This document shows positions 1 through 6,980 of a stretch of 15,090 bases of DNA, piece by piece (within the stretch, counting starts at the first letter, position 1; every line of letters begins with the position of its first letter). The position numbers were made by a program, and so were the translations under genes. The stretch comes from DASUPK01 sp033856335. GTDB lineage: Bacteria; Actinomycetota; Thermoleophilia; Solirubrobacterales; 70-9. The notes under the pieces are model-generated. The model saw only the letters and a list, made by a program, of their open reading frames with translations. It was not told the DNA's origin and ran no database searches. Location of the stretch: positions 1-15,090 of the forward strand of contig JAWVFG010000053.1 in the NCBI GenBank assembly GCA_033856335.1. Reading direction: 5' to 3'.

Positions 1-1656
1 GATCACGCAGACCAGGTCCCCCTCGGAGACCTCCTGCCCCTCCTCCACCGGGACCTTGAAGACGTTGCCCTGCAGTGGCGAGACCAGCTCGTCACCGGAG
101 GCCGCGCTTCCGCCACCGCCCGATCGCTCGCGTCTGGGTGCGCGCTTCAGCCCCGCACCGCCTCCGGCGGCCCCGACCGGCGCCGAAGCGGCGTCGCCGA
201 TCACCTTCACCTCGAAGAGCTTGCCGCTGACCTCGACCGCGTAGTCGCGTGAGATCTTCTCGCCGTTCTCGTCGGCGTGGGTCGCGGCCTCAGCCGTCTC
301 CTCCGGGGCCAGGCCCTTGAGCCAGTCGCGGTCGCCGACCAGGTCGCGACACGTCTCCCCGTTCGCCCACTGCTTGGTGGCCAGGAGCGCCTTGTGGAAG
401 GGGATCAAAGTGGTGACGCCCTCCACCCGGTACTCGCCGAGCGCCCTCAGCATTCGCCTGGTGGCGTGCTCACGGTCGACGTCCCAGACGATCAGCTTGG
501 CGACCATCGGGTCGTACATCGGGGTGATCTCGGAGCCGGCTTCGACGCCGGAGTCGACCCGGACCCCGGGTCCCGCGGGCTCGCGGTAGGCGCCCACCTT
601 CCCCGGCGCGGGTGCGAAGTTCTTGTGTGCCGCCTCGGCGTTGATCCGGCACTCGATCGCGTGGCCACGAAGCTCGACCTCCTCCTGCGAGATCGAGAGC
701 TTCTCCCCGGCGGCGATCCGAACCTGCTCGCGGACGATGTCGATGCCGGTGACCATCTCGGTGACGCAGTGCTCGACCTGAACCCGGGTGTTCATCTCGA
801 GGAAGAAGTAGTCGTCGCCGACTTGGAGCCCCTCGACAGTCCCGGCCGAGCGATACCCGACGGCCGCGGCGGCGTCGATCGCGATCTTGCCGATCCTCTC
901 GCGCATCTCCTCGTCGACCTTGGGGCCTGGTGACTCCTCGATCAGCTTCTGGTGGCGGCGCTGGACCGAGCAGTCGCGCTCTCCGAGGTGGATGACGTTG
1001 CCCTTCGAGTCGGCGAGCACCTGGACCTCGACGTGGCGGGGGTCCTCGAGGTAGCGCTCCAGATAGACCGTCGGATCGCTGAAGAACTTCTCGCCCTCCC
1101 GGGCGGCGCCCTCGAAGGCCTCCCCGAGCTCGTCCTCGCTCATCGCGACCCTGAATCCCTTGCCGCCGCCTCCGCCGGATGCCTTGCACGCGATGGGGTA
1201 ACCGATCTCCTTCGCCTGCTTCTTGGCCGCCGCGACGTCCTTGACCGGAGATGTTCCGCCCGGGACGATCGGGACACCCGCCTTCTGCATCAGCTCGCGG
1301 GAGCGGGTCTTCGAGCCCATCGCCTCGATGGCCTTGGGTGGCGGCCCGATGAAGGTGATCTTCGCCTTCTCGCAGGCCGCTGCGAACGCCGCGTTCTCCG
1401 CGAGGAAGCCGTAACCGGGATGGATGGCCTCTGCGCCCGCTGTGGAGGCGACCTCGAGGATCTTCTCGACGTTCAGGTAGCTCTCGGCGGGGGTCGCGGG
1501 CCCGAGCAGGAAGGCTTCGTCCGCCTCGCGGACGTGCGGGGCGTCGCGGTCGATCTCCGAGTAGACGGCGACAGAGCCGATCCCCATCTCCCTCAGGGCG
1601 CGGGCGACGCGGATCGCGATCTCCCCGCGGTTGGCGATCAGTACTTTCTCGAACAC
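1..1656 (-). CDS. accA: acyl-CoA carboxylase alpha subunit (biotin carboxylase + BCCP), 3' end outside window
   Basis: ATP-dependent carboxylation of biotin on its own carrier domain; the beta subunit then passes the carboxyl group to acetyl- or propionyl-CoA. 552 codons are visible and the frame stays open to base 1. Read from a GTG at 1654-1656 it opens FEKVLIANRGEIAIRVARAL, the usual biotin carboxylase N-terminus. The ATP-grasp glycine loop KASGGGGGKG is at about residues 158-167 and EMNTRVQVEH at 287-296. After a Gly/Ser-rich linker a biotinyl domain starts with SPLQGNVFKVPVEEGQEV at about residue 526. The window ends just before the expected EAMKM biotinylation motif, so roughly 40 residues are missing. 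No Shine-Dalgarno precedes the GTG; an AATACT 8 nt upstream could be a -10 for a leaderless mRNA (weak). The beta and epsilon subunits lie at the right end of the window, same strand. Substrate (acetyl versus propionyl) cannot be decided. Confidence 0.95.
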   Translation of the reverse strand, partial: MFEKVLIANRGEIAIRVARALREMGIGSVAVYSEIDRDAPHVREADEAFLLGPATPAESYLNVEKILEVASTAGAEAIHPGYGFLAENAAFAAACEKAKITFIGPPPKAIEAMGSKTRSRELMQKAGVPIVPGGTSPVKDVAAAKKQAKEIGYPIACKASGGGGGKGFRVAMSEDELGEAFEGAAREGEKFFSDPTVYLERYLEDPRHVEVQVLADSKGNVIHLGERDCSVQRRHQKLIEESPGPKVDEEMRERIGKIAIDAAAAVGYRSAGTVEGLQVGDDYFFLEMNTRVQVEHCVTEMVTGIDIVREQVRIAAGEKLSISQEEVELRGHAIECRINAEAAHKNFAPAPGKVGAYREPAGPGVRVDSGVEAGSEITPMYDPMVAKLIVWDVDREHATRRMLRALGEYRVEGVTTLIPFHKALLATKQWANGETCRDLVGDRDWLKGLAPEETAEAATHADENGEKISRDYAVEVSGKLFEVKVIGDAASAPVGAAGGGAGLKRAPRRERSGGGGSAASGDELVSPLQGNVFKVPVEEGQEVSEGDLVCVI

Positions 1657-1697
1657 GGCGGGGGAGTATTGCGGCTTAGCGGCCACCAGGGCGCTCC

Positions 1698-1770
1698 ATC
1701 TCGGAGCGAAGGGCGAAGCCCGAAGCGACTTATGTGGGGCGGCCGCTTGTGGCCGCGACTGATGGCGAAG
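1698..1770 (+). repeat. structured intergenic repeat, copy A
   Basis: First of three related copies. It contains GGAGCGAA, a small hairpin GGGC-GAA-GCCC (1711-1721), the string AGCGACTTATG, a second hairpin GCGGCC-GCTTGT-GGCCGC (1739-1756) and the end motif TGATGGCGAAG. Bases 1698-1722 are identical to the reverse complement of 8157-8181. It lies between the divergent accA and the secreted dehydrogenase gene. It looks like a REP-type dispersed element; no coding function is apparent. Confidence 0.75.
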
Positions 1771-1784
1771 GCAGGCCACTCTCC

Positions 1785-1859
1785 TTCGGAGCGAAGGCAG
1801 CCGAAGGCCGAAGCGACTTATGTTGGGCGGCCGCCTGCGGGCGCGACTTGATGGCGAAA
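1785..1859 (+). repeat. structured intergenic repeat, copy B
   Basis: Second copy, tandem to copy A with an offset of about 85 nt at the shared GGAGCGAA. The first hairpin is rebuilt as GCC-GAA-GGC (1800-1808), keeping the GAA loop with different paired arms. AGCGACTTATG and TGATGGCGAA are kept; the second hairpin is weakened by a mismatch. An ATG at 1820 inside this copy is in frame with the following gene but belongs to the repeat, so it is not taken as that gene's start. Confidence 0.7.
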
Positions 1860-1900
1860 CCAGGCCGCGCGTGGCCACGGCAGATTGCGGAGAGCTACGG

Positions 1901-3943
1901 ATGCGCAGCCGCCGCTTAGCGGCAAATCTCTGTGCAGTGCGCCTGACCGCCCAAGGATGTGCCCGGGTAGTGGGCATCGCGCTGGTGTGGACCATCCTCT
2001 GCTTCACGGGATCCGCGGCGGCCGACCCTCCCCCTGCACCGGTGATCACCGAGCCCGCCACGGACGGGCAGCTCGTGCATCCCGCGGACGTGCACATGGA
2101 GGTCACCGGGTTCGACAACGACACGGATGCCTGCACGGACTGGGAGATCTGGACGGCGGATCTCGCGCGCCTGGTGTGGCACGCGCCGTGCGCCACCGGG
2201 ATCCTCGCGGGCCACATCCACCTCGGCGACGGCAGCTTCGTCAGCCCCTACACGGGCTTGAATTTCGACAGCAGCTACGTGCTGAAGGCCCGGTTCATCG
2301 ACAGCGCGGAGGAGGTGGGGCCCTGGTCGCAGAGAACCTTCGGGACCTATCCGCCGTCCTCGCCCGGGGGCGACATTCCCTGGACTCCGGTCCAGCCCGG
2401 CTACGAGGTCGACGAGGTCGCGGGTGGGCTGCAGTTGCCGGTCAACATCGCCTTCGTCCCGAATCCGGGGAGCGCTCCCGGCGACCCGCTCCTCTATGTC
2501 AGCGAGCTCTACGGGACCATCAAGGTCGTCACCCGAGACGGGACCGTGAGCGACTATGCGACCGGCCTGCTCAACTTCAACCCGACCGGCGCCTTTCCGG
2601 GCTCGGGAGAGACGGGGCTGACGGGAATCGTCGTCGACCCGAGCACGGGCGACGTCTTCGCAAGCCTCCTCTACGACTCCGATCCCAGCCCGGCGGACGG
2701 CCCGCACTATCCGGAGGTCATTCGGCTGCACAGCACGGATGGCGGGATGACCGCCGCGACGACCCAAACCGTGATCACGATGCCCGGCGAGACCCAGGGC
2801 GCGTCGCACCAGATCTCGAATCTGTCCTTCGGACCCGACGGAAAGCTCTACGTGCACATGGGCGACGGATTCGACCCGACGAAGGGCCAGGACCTGACCT
2901 CGCTGCGGGGCAAGATCCTGCGACTCAACCTCGACGGGTCCCCGCCGGCAGACAACCCGCTCTATGAGCCCGGAGACGACGGAACCCTGGCACGCGACTA
3001 CATCTATGCCTACGGATTCCGCAATCCGTTTGGCGGCGCCTGGAGGGCGTCGAACGGGGCCCACTATGAGGTCGAGAACGGGCCGTCGGTCGACCGGCTG
3101 GCCAGGGTCTACCCGGGCGTCAATTACGGCTACGACGGGAGCAACGCCAGCATGCAGACCGATGCGCTCTACAACTGGGATCCCTCCCATGCGCCGGTCA
3201 ACATCGCCTTCATCCAGCCGGAGACCTTCGGCGGCAGCGGATTCCCGGCCTCTCAGATGGACCACGCCTTCGTCACCGAGTCCGGCCCCACCTGGGCGAC
3301 GGGGCCGCAGGTGCTGGGAAAGCGCGTCGTCGAGTTCGATCCCGACCCGAGCACCGGGGAGATCGGCGGCCATCCCCACGACCTGGTCGAGTACACCGGT
3401 ACGGGCAAGGCCACCGCGGTGGGGCTCGCGGCGGGCCCCGACGGCCTCTATTTCACAGAGCTCTACAAGGACCTCAACTCCTCGTCGGGGATCGATCCGG
3501 GGGCCAGGTTGCTTCGGATCCGCCACGGGCTGCCGCTGGCTCCCAGGTTGACCTCGACGAGCCCGGTGTCGCCCGCAGACGCGAACTCGCCGAGGGTCAT
3601 CGGCTCTGCCCTGACGATCGGGTCAACGGTCAATCTGTACACGGACCCGGGCTGCACGGCGCTCGTCGGGACCGGGAGCGCGGTTGAGCTCGCCTCCACG
3701 GGAGTTCAGGTGAATGTGCCGGACAACAGCACCACCCACCTCTACGGGACCGCCACGGTCGGGAGCGACACCTCCCCGTGCTCGAGTCCCGCCCTCACCT
3801 ACCAGGAACAGTCCCCCCTGGGGGGCGTCGCATCGAAGGTCTTCGACCTCAAGGCCGCCAAGCGGCACTGCAAGAAGAAGTTCCGCGGCAAGGCGCGCGC
3901 CCAATGCATCCGGCGCGCGAAGCAGAAGGCCCGGGCTCTCTAG
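1901..3943 (+). CDS. secreted PQQ-dependent sugar dehydrogenase-like beta-propeller protein with basic Cys/Lys tail
   Basis: 680 residues. The ATG at 1901 has GGAGAG six nt upstream and gives a signal peptide with an RSRR n-region, a hydrophobic core (VVGIALVWTILCF) and a likely cut after SAAA (about residue 41). A further in-frame ATG at 1820 lies in a repeat; a GTG at codon 13 is another option. Residues about 45-160 form a beta-rich Ig/FN3-like module starting near PVITEPATDGQLVHPADVHM. Residues about 166-545 match the soluble glucose/sorbosone dehydrogenase propeller: LQLPVNIAFVPNPG, LLYVSELYGTIKVV, HQISNLSFGPDGKLYVHMGD, GKILRLNLDG, YAYGFRNPFGGAWR, ESGPTWATGP. The family oxidises sugars in the periplasm or outside the cell using PQQ; the substrate here is unknown, and some relatives may not be enzymes. 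The last 35 residues are basic with two Cys (HCKKKFRGKARAQCIRRAKQ) and may be a surface-retention tail (inference). Its 3' end converges on the permease gene 41 nt away. Confidence 0.85.
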   Translation: MRSRRLAANLCAVRLTAQGCARVVGIALVWTILCFTGSAAADPPPAPVITEPATDGQLVHPADVHMEVTGFDNDTDACTDWEIWTADLARLVWHAPCATGILAGHIHLGDGSFVSPYTGLNFDSSYVLKARFIDSAEEVGPWSQRTFGTYPPSSPGGDIPWTPVQPGYEVDEVAGGLQLPVNIAFVPNPGSAPGDPLLYVSELYGTIKVVTRDGTVSDYATGLLNFNPTGAFPGSGETGLTGIVVDPSTGDVFASLLYDSDPSPADGPHYPEVIRLHSTDGGMTAATTQTVITMPGETQGASHQISNLSFGPDGKLYVHMGDGFDPTKGQDLTSLRGKILRLNLDGSPPADNPLYEPGDDGTLARDYIYAYGFRNPFGGAWRASNGAHYEVENGPSVDRLARVYPGVNYGYDGSNASMQTDALYNWDPSHAPVNIAFIQPETFGGSGFPASQMDHAFVTESGPTWATGPQVLGKRVVEFDPDPSTGEIGGHPHDLVEYTGTGKATAVGLAAGPDGLYFTELYKDLNSSSGIDPGARLLRIRHGLPLAPRLTSTSPVSPADANSPRVIGSALTIGSTVNLYTDPGCTALVGTGSAVELASTGVQVNVPDNSTTHLYGTATVGSDTSPCSSPALTYQEQSPLGGVASKVFDLKAAKRHCKKKFRGKARAQCIRRAKQKARAL

Positions 3944-3984
3944 TCCTCGGCGGCCGCGGACGCCTGACGGGACCTGGCCTGCGC

Positions 3985-4965
3985 CTACAGGCCGAGCTCG
4001 TGCTCGAGCTTCGCGTTCCGCTCCAGGTCCGCCTGTTCGTCGGAGTCGTGATCGACCTCCTTCGTCAGCATGATCTGGATGGCGAAGAGGGCCACGATCG
4101 CAAGTGACGCACCGCCCATCACCCACGGGATGAGGTCCGTGTTGGCCTTGTTCATGATCGTGAGCCCGGCCCCAATCAGGACGACCCCGAGGACGTAGCG
4201 AAGGGCGCCCTGCGGCCACTTGACGGACAGGTTCGAGCCGATGATCACGCCGGGAATCGAGCCGATCATGATGTTGGAGGCCAGCGAGAAGTCGACGTTG
4301 CCGCCGATGATGTGAGCGATGGCCGCCGCCCAGAGCAGGAGAGCGGCATGGACGACGTCCGTGCCGACGACCTTCTTCGGGGTGAGCCGGTAGACCGCGA
4401 TCAGCATGATCCCGATCAGCGTTCCGCTTCCGGCCGAGCTCAGTCCGATCACGAAGCCGGTGGTGGCGCCGATCCCAACCGCGGCGACCTTGTGGCGGGT
4501 GTGCATCTCGAAGTCGTCGCGCTCCTGGATCTTGTCGGCGAGGAAGAAGCCGCGGAGGAGGGTTGCGGCGCCAACCACGAGCAGACAGCCGGCGAGAATC
4601 GCGAACACCGTCTCGTCGAGGCTGTCGCCGAGCCTGCGCTTCAGGTAGTCGAGGAACCAGACGCCCAGGATCGCCGAGGGCACGCTGCCGGCGGCCATCC
4701 AGTAGACGAGTGGCATATTCACCGTCTTCAGCTTGAGGTGGCGCCAGCTGCCGGCGGTCTTGGTCACGGCCGCGTAGAAGATGTCCGTGCCGATCGCGGT
4801 GGTCGGCTTGATCCCGAAGACCAGGACGAGCAGGGGCGTCATCAGGGAGCCGCCGCCCATGCCGGTCATGCCGACGAGGAAGCCCACGCCGAAGCCGAAG
4901 AAGATGATCGCTGGATCCATGGAAGTCGGAAGGGGAGGGCGCGGCGAATTGGACGAACGCCGCAT
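3985..4965 (-). CDS. TauE/SafE (TSUP) family permease
   Basis: 326-residue integral membrane protein with about eight hydrophobic segments, for example IIFFGFGVGFLVGMTGMGGG, MPLVYWMAAGSVPSAILGV, FAILAGCLLVVGAATLL and VAAVGIGATTGFVIGLSSAG. The two glycine-rich half-repeat signatures (GMTGMGGGSLMTPLL and GLSSAGSGTLIGI), each followed by a GTD motif, are typical of TSUP. The family moves small sulfur anions or organosulfur compounds; members have been linked to sulfite export and to sulfate uptake. The ATG at 4965 has AAGG five nt upstream; a GTG at 4971 has AAAGGG six nt upstream; an ATG at 4920 gives the more usual N-terminus MDPAIIFFGFGV but has no ribosome-binding site. It is downstream of, and co-directional with, the Rrf2 gene and close to sat, cysC, cysH and sir, so sulfate or sulfite transport is likely (inference). 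The tail after the last helix is acidic and ends in KLEHELGL. Confidence 0.9.
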   Translation of the reverse strand: MRRSSNSPRPPLPTSMDPAIIFFGFGVGFLVGMTGMGGGSLMTPLLVLVFGIKPTTAIGTDIFYAAVTKTAGSWRHLKLKTVNMPLVYWMAAGSVPSAILGVWFLDYLKRRLGDSLDETVFAILAGCLLVVGAATLLRGFFLADKIQERDDFEMHTRHKVAAVGIGATTGFVIGLSSAGSGTLIGIMLIAVYRLTPKKVVGTDVVHAALLLWAAAIAHIIGGNVDFSLASNIMIGSIPGVIIGSNLSVKWPQGALRYVLGVVLIGAGLTIMNKANTDLIPWVMGGASLAIVALFAIQIMLTKEVDHDSDEQADLERNAKLEHELGL

Positions 4966-4976
4966 GTCCACCTTGT

Positions 4977-4998
4977 ACCCTTTCTTGACCGAAAGGGT
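4977..4998 (-). promoter_or_regulatory. 8-bp hairpin whose 3' arm holds the permease Shine-Dalgarno-like sequence
   Basis: On the permease strand the sequence reads ACCCTTTC-GGTCAA-GAAAGGGT, a perfect 8-bp inverted repeat with a 6-nt loop. The 3' arm carries AAAGGG, six nt before the GTG at 4971 and twelve before the ATG at 4965. As RNA, the arm would pair away the ribosome-binding site; as DNA, it would be a 22-bp palindromic operator. No T-run follows, so a terminator is unlikely. Confidence 0.5.
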
Positions 4999-5014
4999 CT
5001 TAAAGCAGGGCGCG

Positions 5015-5047
5015 ACTATACCGAAGCCGCCGTTATCCCCCTAACGG
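5015..5047 (-). promoter_or_regulatory. putative permease promoter with palindrome over the -35 region
   Basis: On the minus strand a TATAGT box (5015-5020) could be a -10; 17 nt upstream the -35 position is poor (TAGGGG). That position is covered by a perfect palindrome CCGTTA-N6-TAACGG (5030-5047). The predicted start near 5008 would put the whole 4977-4998 hairpin in the 5' leader. A weak -35 overlapped by a palindrome fits regulator-dependent transcription; the Rrf2 gene next door is the obvious candidate (inference). Confidence 0.4.
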
Positions 5048-5073
5048 GTGCAGATTGTGCGGAATTGCAGCCG

Positions 5074-5529
5074 TTACCTGGTGACCCAGGCGCCCTCGTC
5101 CCGGGTCAGTTCGAGCACGTCGGCCGGGATCTTGCCGTCGCGGAGGTCGGCGATCGTGACGTGCTCGAGCACCCGGCGCAGCGAGGCACGCACTGCGATC
5201 CATACCTCGCTGAGGGGCTCGGCGTTGCCCGGGTACTTCGTCTGCTCCGGGGCTTGGTCCTGGATGTTGGCGAGCGGCCCCTCGACCGCGCGGATCACGC
5301 TCGCGAGGGTGATCTCCTCGGGTGGCTGAGCGAGCCAGTACCCGCCGCGGGCGCCGCGGCGCGCCCGGACCAGGCGGGCATGTTTCAGCTCGAGCAGGAT
5401 GTGCTCGAGGAACTGGAGCGGAATCCCCTGGGCCTCAGCCAGCTTCTCGCCCTTGACAGGCTCGTCGCCGGCCGCGGCCATCTCGACCGCGGCTCTAACG
5501 GCGTAGTCGGCTTTGGCGGAAATTCTCAT
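5074..5529 (-). CDS. Rrf2-family transcriptional regulator lacking cysteines (CymR-like)
   Basis: 151 residues beginning MRISAKADYAVRAAVEMA, the standard Rrf2 start. The ATG at 5529 has GAGGAG nine nt upstream; in-frame extension to 5571 adds only a Pro/Gly-rich stretch. The winged helix covers about residues 1-80, with the recognition segment GIPLQFLEHILLELKHARLV and the wing RGARGGYWLAQPPEEIT. There is no Cys in the protein, so the Fe-S ligands of IscR, NsrR and RsrR are absent; it resembles the cluster-free CymR branch, which represses sulfur-uptake genes when cysteine is plentiful. Divergent from the PHP gene over a 56-bp gap and followed by the TSUP permease. A role in control of the neighbouring sulfur genes is inferred from context. 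Confidence 0.9.
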   Translation of the reverse strand: MRISAKADYAVRAAVEMAAAGDEPVKGEKLAEAQGIPLQFLEHILLELKHARLVRARRGARGGYWLAQPPEEITLASVIRAVEGPLANIQDQAPEQTKYPGNAEPLSEVWIAVRASLRRVLEHVTIADLRDGKIPADVLELTRDEGAWVTR

Positions 5530-5585
5530 CGGCGGCGGCTCCTCGGCTTCGCGTCCGGGACCGCCGCACATATGCTGCGCCGCCG

Positions 5586-6395
5586 ATGATCGACTTGCAG
5601 AGCCATTCGACGTTCTCCGACGGGGAGCTGCCGCCCGCGGGGGTGGTGGCGGCCGCCGTGGAGGCGGGCGTCACGACCCTGGCGCTCACGGACCACGACG
5701 CGATCGACGGCGTGGCGGAGGCGGGGGAGGCGGCCAAGGAGGCCGGCATCGTGCTGGTGCCGGCGACCGAGATCTCGTGCGTTCACGGGAGCATCGATGA
5801 CATGCACATGCTCGGCTACTGGGTGGACACGATCGCGATCGCCCCTGCCCTCGAGCGAGCGCAGCGCGAGCGCGTCACCCGCGCCCGGGAGATCGTCGAG
5901 CGCCTCAACGCCCAGGGTGTCCCGGTCACGTTCGAGGACGCCATCGCGCAGGCGGGGGACGCGTCGTCCGTCGGCCGTCCCCACATCGCCGAGGCGGCCG
6001 GCGTGAAGCCGGAGGGCATGAGCGCCTTCTTCGAGGAGTGGCTCGTCCCGGGTGCGAAGGCCTTCGTCTCCCGGCGCTGGCCCGACGCGGCCGAAGCCAC
6101 CGAGATGATCCACGGGGCCGGAGGCTCCGCGGTCCTGGCGCACCCGTTCTGGGACATGGACGATCCCAACGACGTGGCCGCCCTGATCGACGACCTCGAC
6201 ATCGATGGGGTCGAGTGCTTCTACCCGGCGCACGACCGGGCCCAGACGAAGTTCCTGCTGGAGGTCTGCAGCGATCGGGGCCTCTCGGCGACCGCTTCCT
6301 CTGACTTTCACGGCCCCAGCCACAAGATGTTCAACTCCTTCTCCGCGTATCCGACTTACGACCTCGGCGAGCCCGAGTTGCCGCCTCGGCACTAA
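5586..6395 (+). CDS. PHP-domain metal-dependent phosphoesterase (TrpH/YciV-like)
   Basis: 269 residues with the PHP metal-site motifs in order: DLQSHSTFSDG (3-13), TDHD (35-38), E62, HMLGY (H74), GRPHIA (H133), LAHP (H186), ECFYPAH (210-216) and SSDFHG (D240, H242). The first His of the usual HxH is Gln5 here; H7 is kept. It is a stand-alone PHP protein, not part of a polymerase or histidinol phosphatase. Characterised relatives hydrolyse 3',5'-nucleotide bisphosphates such as pAp, or trim short RNA from the 5' end. It starts 56 bp from the divergent Rrf2 gene and ends 33 bp from the convergent cysC. Because pAp is a by-product of PAPS use, a CysQ-like role in sulfur assimilation is a reasonable hypothesis. 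No clear Shine-Dalgarno is seen; the ATG is set by the conserved N-terminus. Confidence 0.9.
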   Translation: MIDLQSHSTFSDGELPPAGVVAAAVEAGVTTLALTDHDAIDGVAEAGEAAKEAGIVLVPATEISCVHGSIDDMHMLGYWVDTIAIAPALERAQRERVTRAREIVERLNAQGVPVTFEDAIAQAGDASSVGRPHIAEAAGVKPEGMSAFFEEWLVPGAKAFVSRRWPDAAEATEMIHGAGGSAVLAHPFWDMDDPNDVAALIDDLDIDGVECFYPAHDRAQTKFLLEVCSDRGLSATASSDFHGPSHKMFNSFSAYPTYDLGEPELPPRH

Positions 6396-6428
6396 ACGGG
6401 TCGCGCTGTCGCGCGCCCTCGCATCAGA

Positions 6429-6980
6429 CTAGGCAGGCTGCGCGGCAGGAATGAGCTGCCGCTCCTCGAGGAGGGACAGGATCTTGGCCGCCGAGTCCTC
6501 CGGGGACTCGTGCTCGGTGTCCAGGGTGAGCTCCGAGTTCAGCGGGGGCTCGTACGGGTCCGAGACACCCGTGAACTCCTTGATCTCGCCCTTGAACGCC
6601 TTCTCGTAGAGGCCCTTGACGTCGCGCTCGGCGCAGACCTCTACCGAAGCCTTGACGAAGACCTCGATGAACCGGTCGCCCATCACCTCGCGCGCCTCGT
6701 CGCGAATCTCGCGGTAGGGGGAGATCGCGGCGGTGATCACCGGCACGCCGTTTCGAGAGAGCAGGTCGGCCACGAAGGCGATCCGCCTGATGTTGGTGTC
6801 GCGATCCTCCTTGGAGAACCCGAGGCCCTTGGAGAGGTTCTCGCGCACCACGTCGCCGTCGAGCACCTCGACCCGCGAGCCGCGGTCGCGCAGCTCCGTC
6901 TCCACGATTTCCGAGATGGTCGTCTTGCCCGCGCCCGAAAGCCCGGTGAACCAGAGAGTGAAGCCCTTGTCGTCAGCCAT
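6429..6980 (-). CDS. cysC: adenylylsulfate (APS) kinase
   Basis: Phosphorylates APS at the 3'-OH to give PAPS. 183 residues, normal for a stand-alone CysC. Walker A GLSGAGKTT is at 13-21, DGDVVRENLSKGLGFS at 41-56, DRDTNIRRIAFVADLL at 59-74, ISPYR at 86-90 and the lid-region KGLYEKAFKGEIKEFTGV at 122-139. The ATG at 6980 overlaps the sat stop by 8 nt (ATGGCTGA), with AAGGA eight nt upstream, so translation is probably coupled to sat. It is the last gene of the sulfate-assimilation run and converges on the PHP gene. Confidence 0.97.
   Translation of the reverse strand: MADDKGFTLWFTGLSGAGKTTISEIVETELRDRGSRVEVLDGDVVRENLSKGLGFSKEDRDTNIRRIAFVADLLSRNGVPVITAAISPYREIRDEAREVMGDRFIEVFVKASVEVCAERDVKGLYEKAFKGEIKEFTGVSDPYEPPLNSELTLDTEHESPEDSAAKILSLLEERQLIPAAQPA

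Noticed and set aside
470..1189. 239-codon minus-strand frame inside accA
   Set aside because: It is a different frame of the same strand; Arg/Gly-rich shadow of the biotin carboxylase.
1820..1900. Earlier ATG for the secreted dehydrogenase-like protein
   Set aside because: It lies in repeat copy B and would place 27 polar residues before the signal peptide; the ATG at 1901 has a ribosome-binding site.
3944..3984. Bidirectional terminator between the convergent dehydrogenase and permease genes
   Set aside because: No stem with a T-run is visible in the 41-nt gap.
4312..5589. 425-codon + strand frame
   Set aside because: Antisense to the TSUP permease and the Rrf2 gene, which have strong family motifs.
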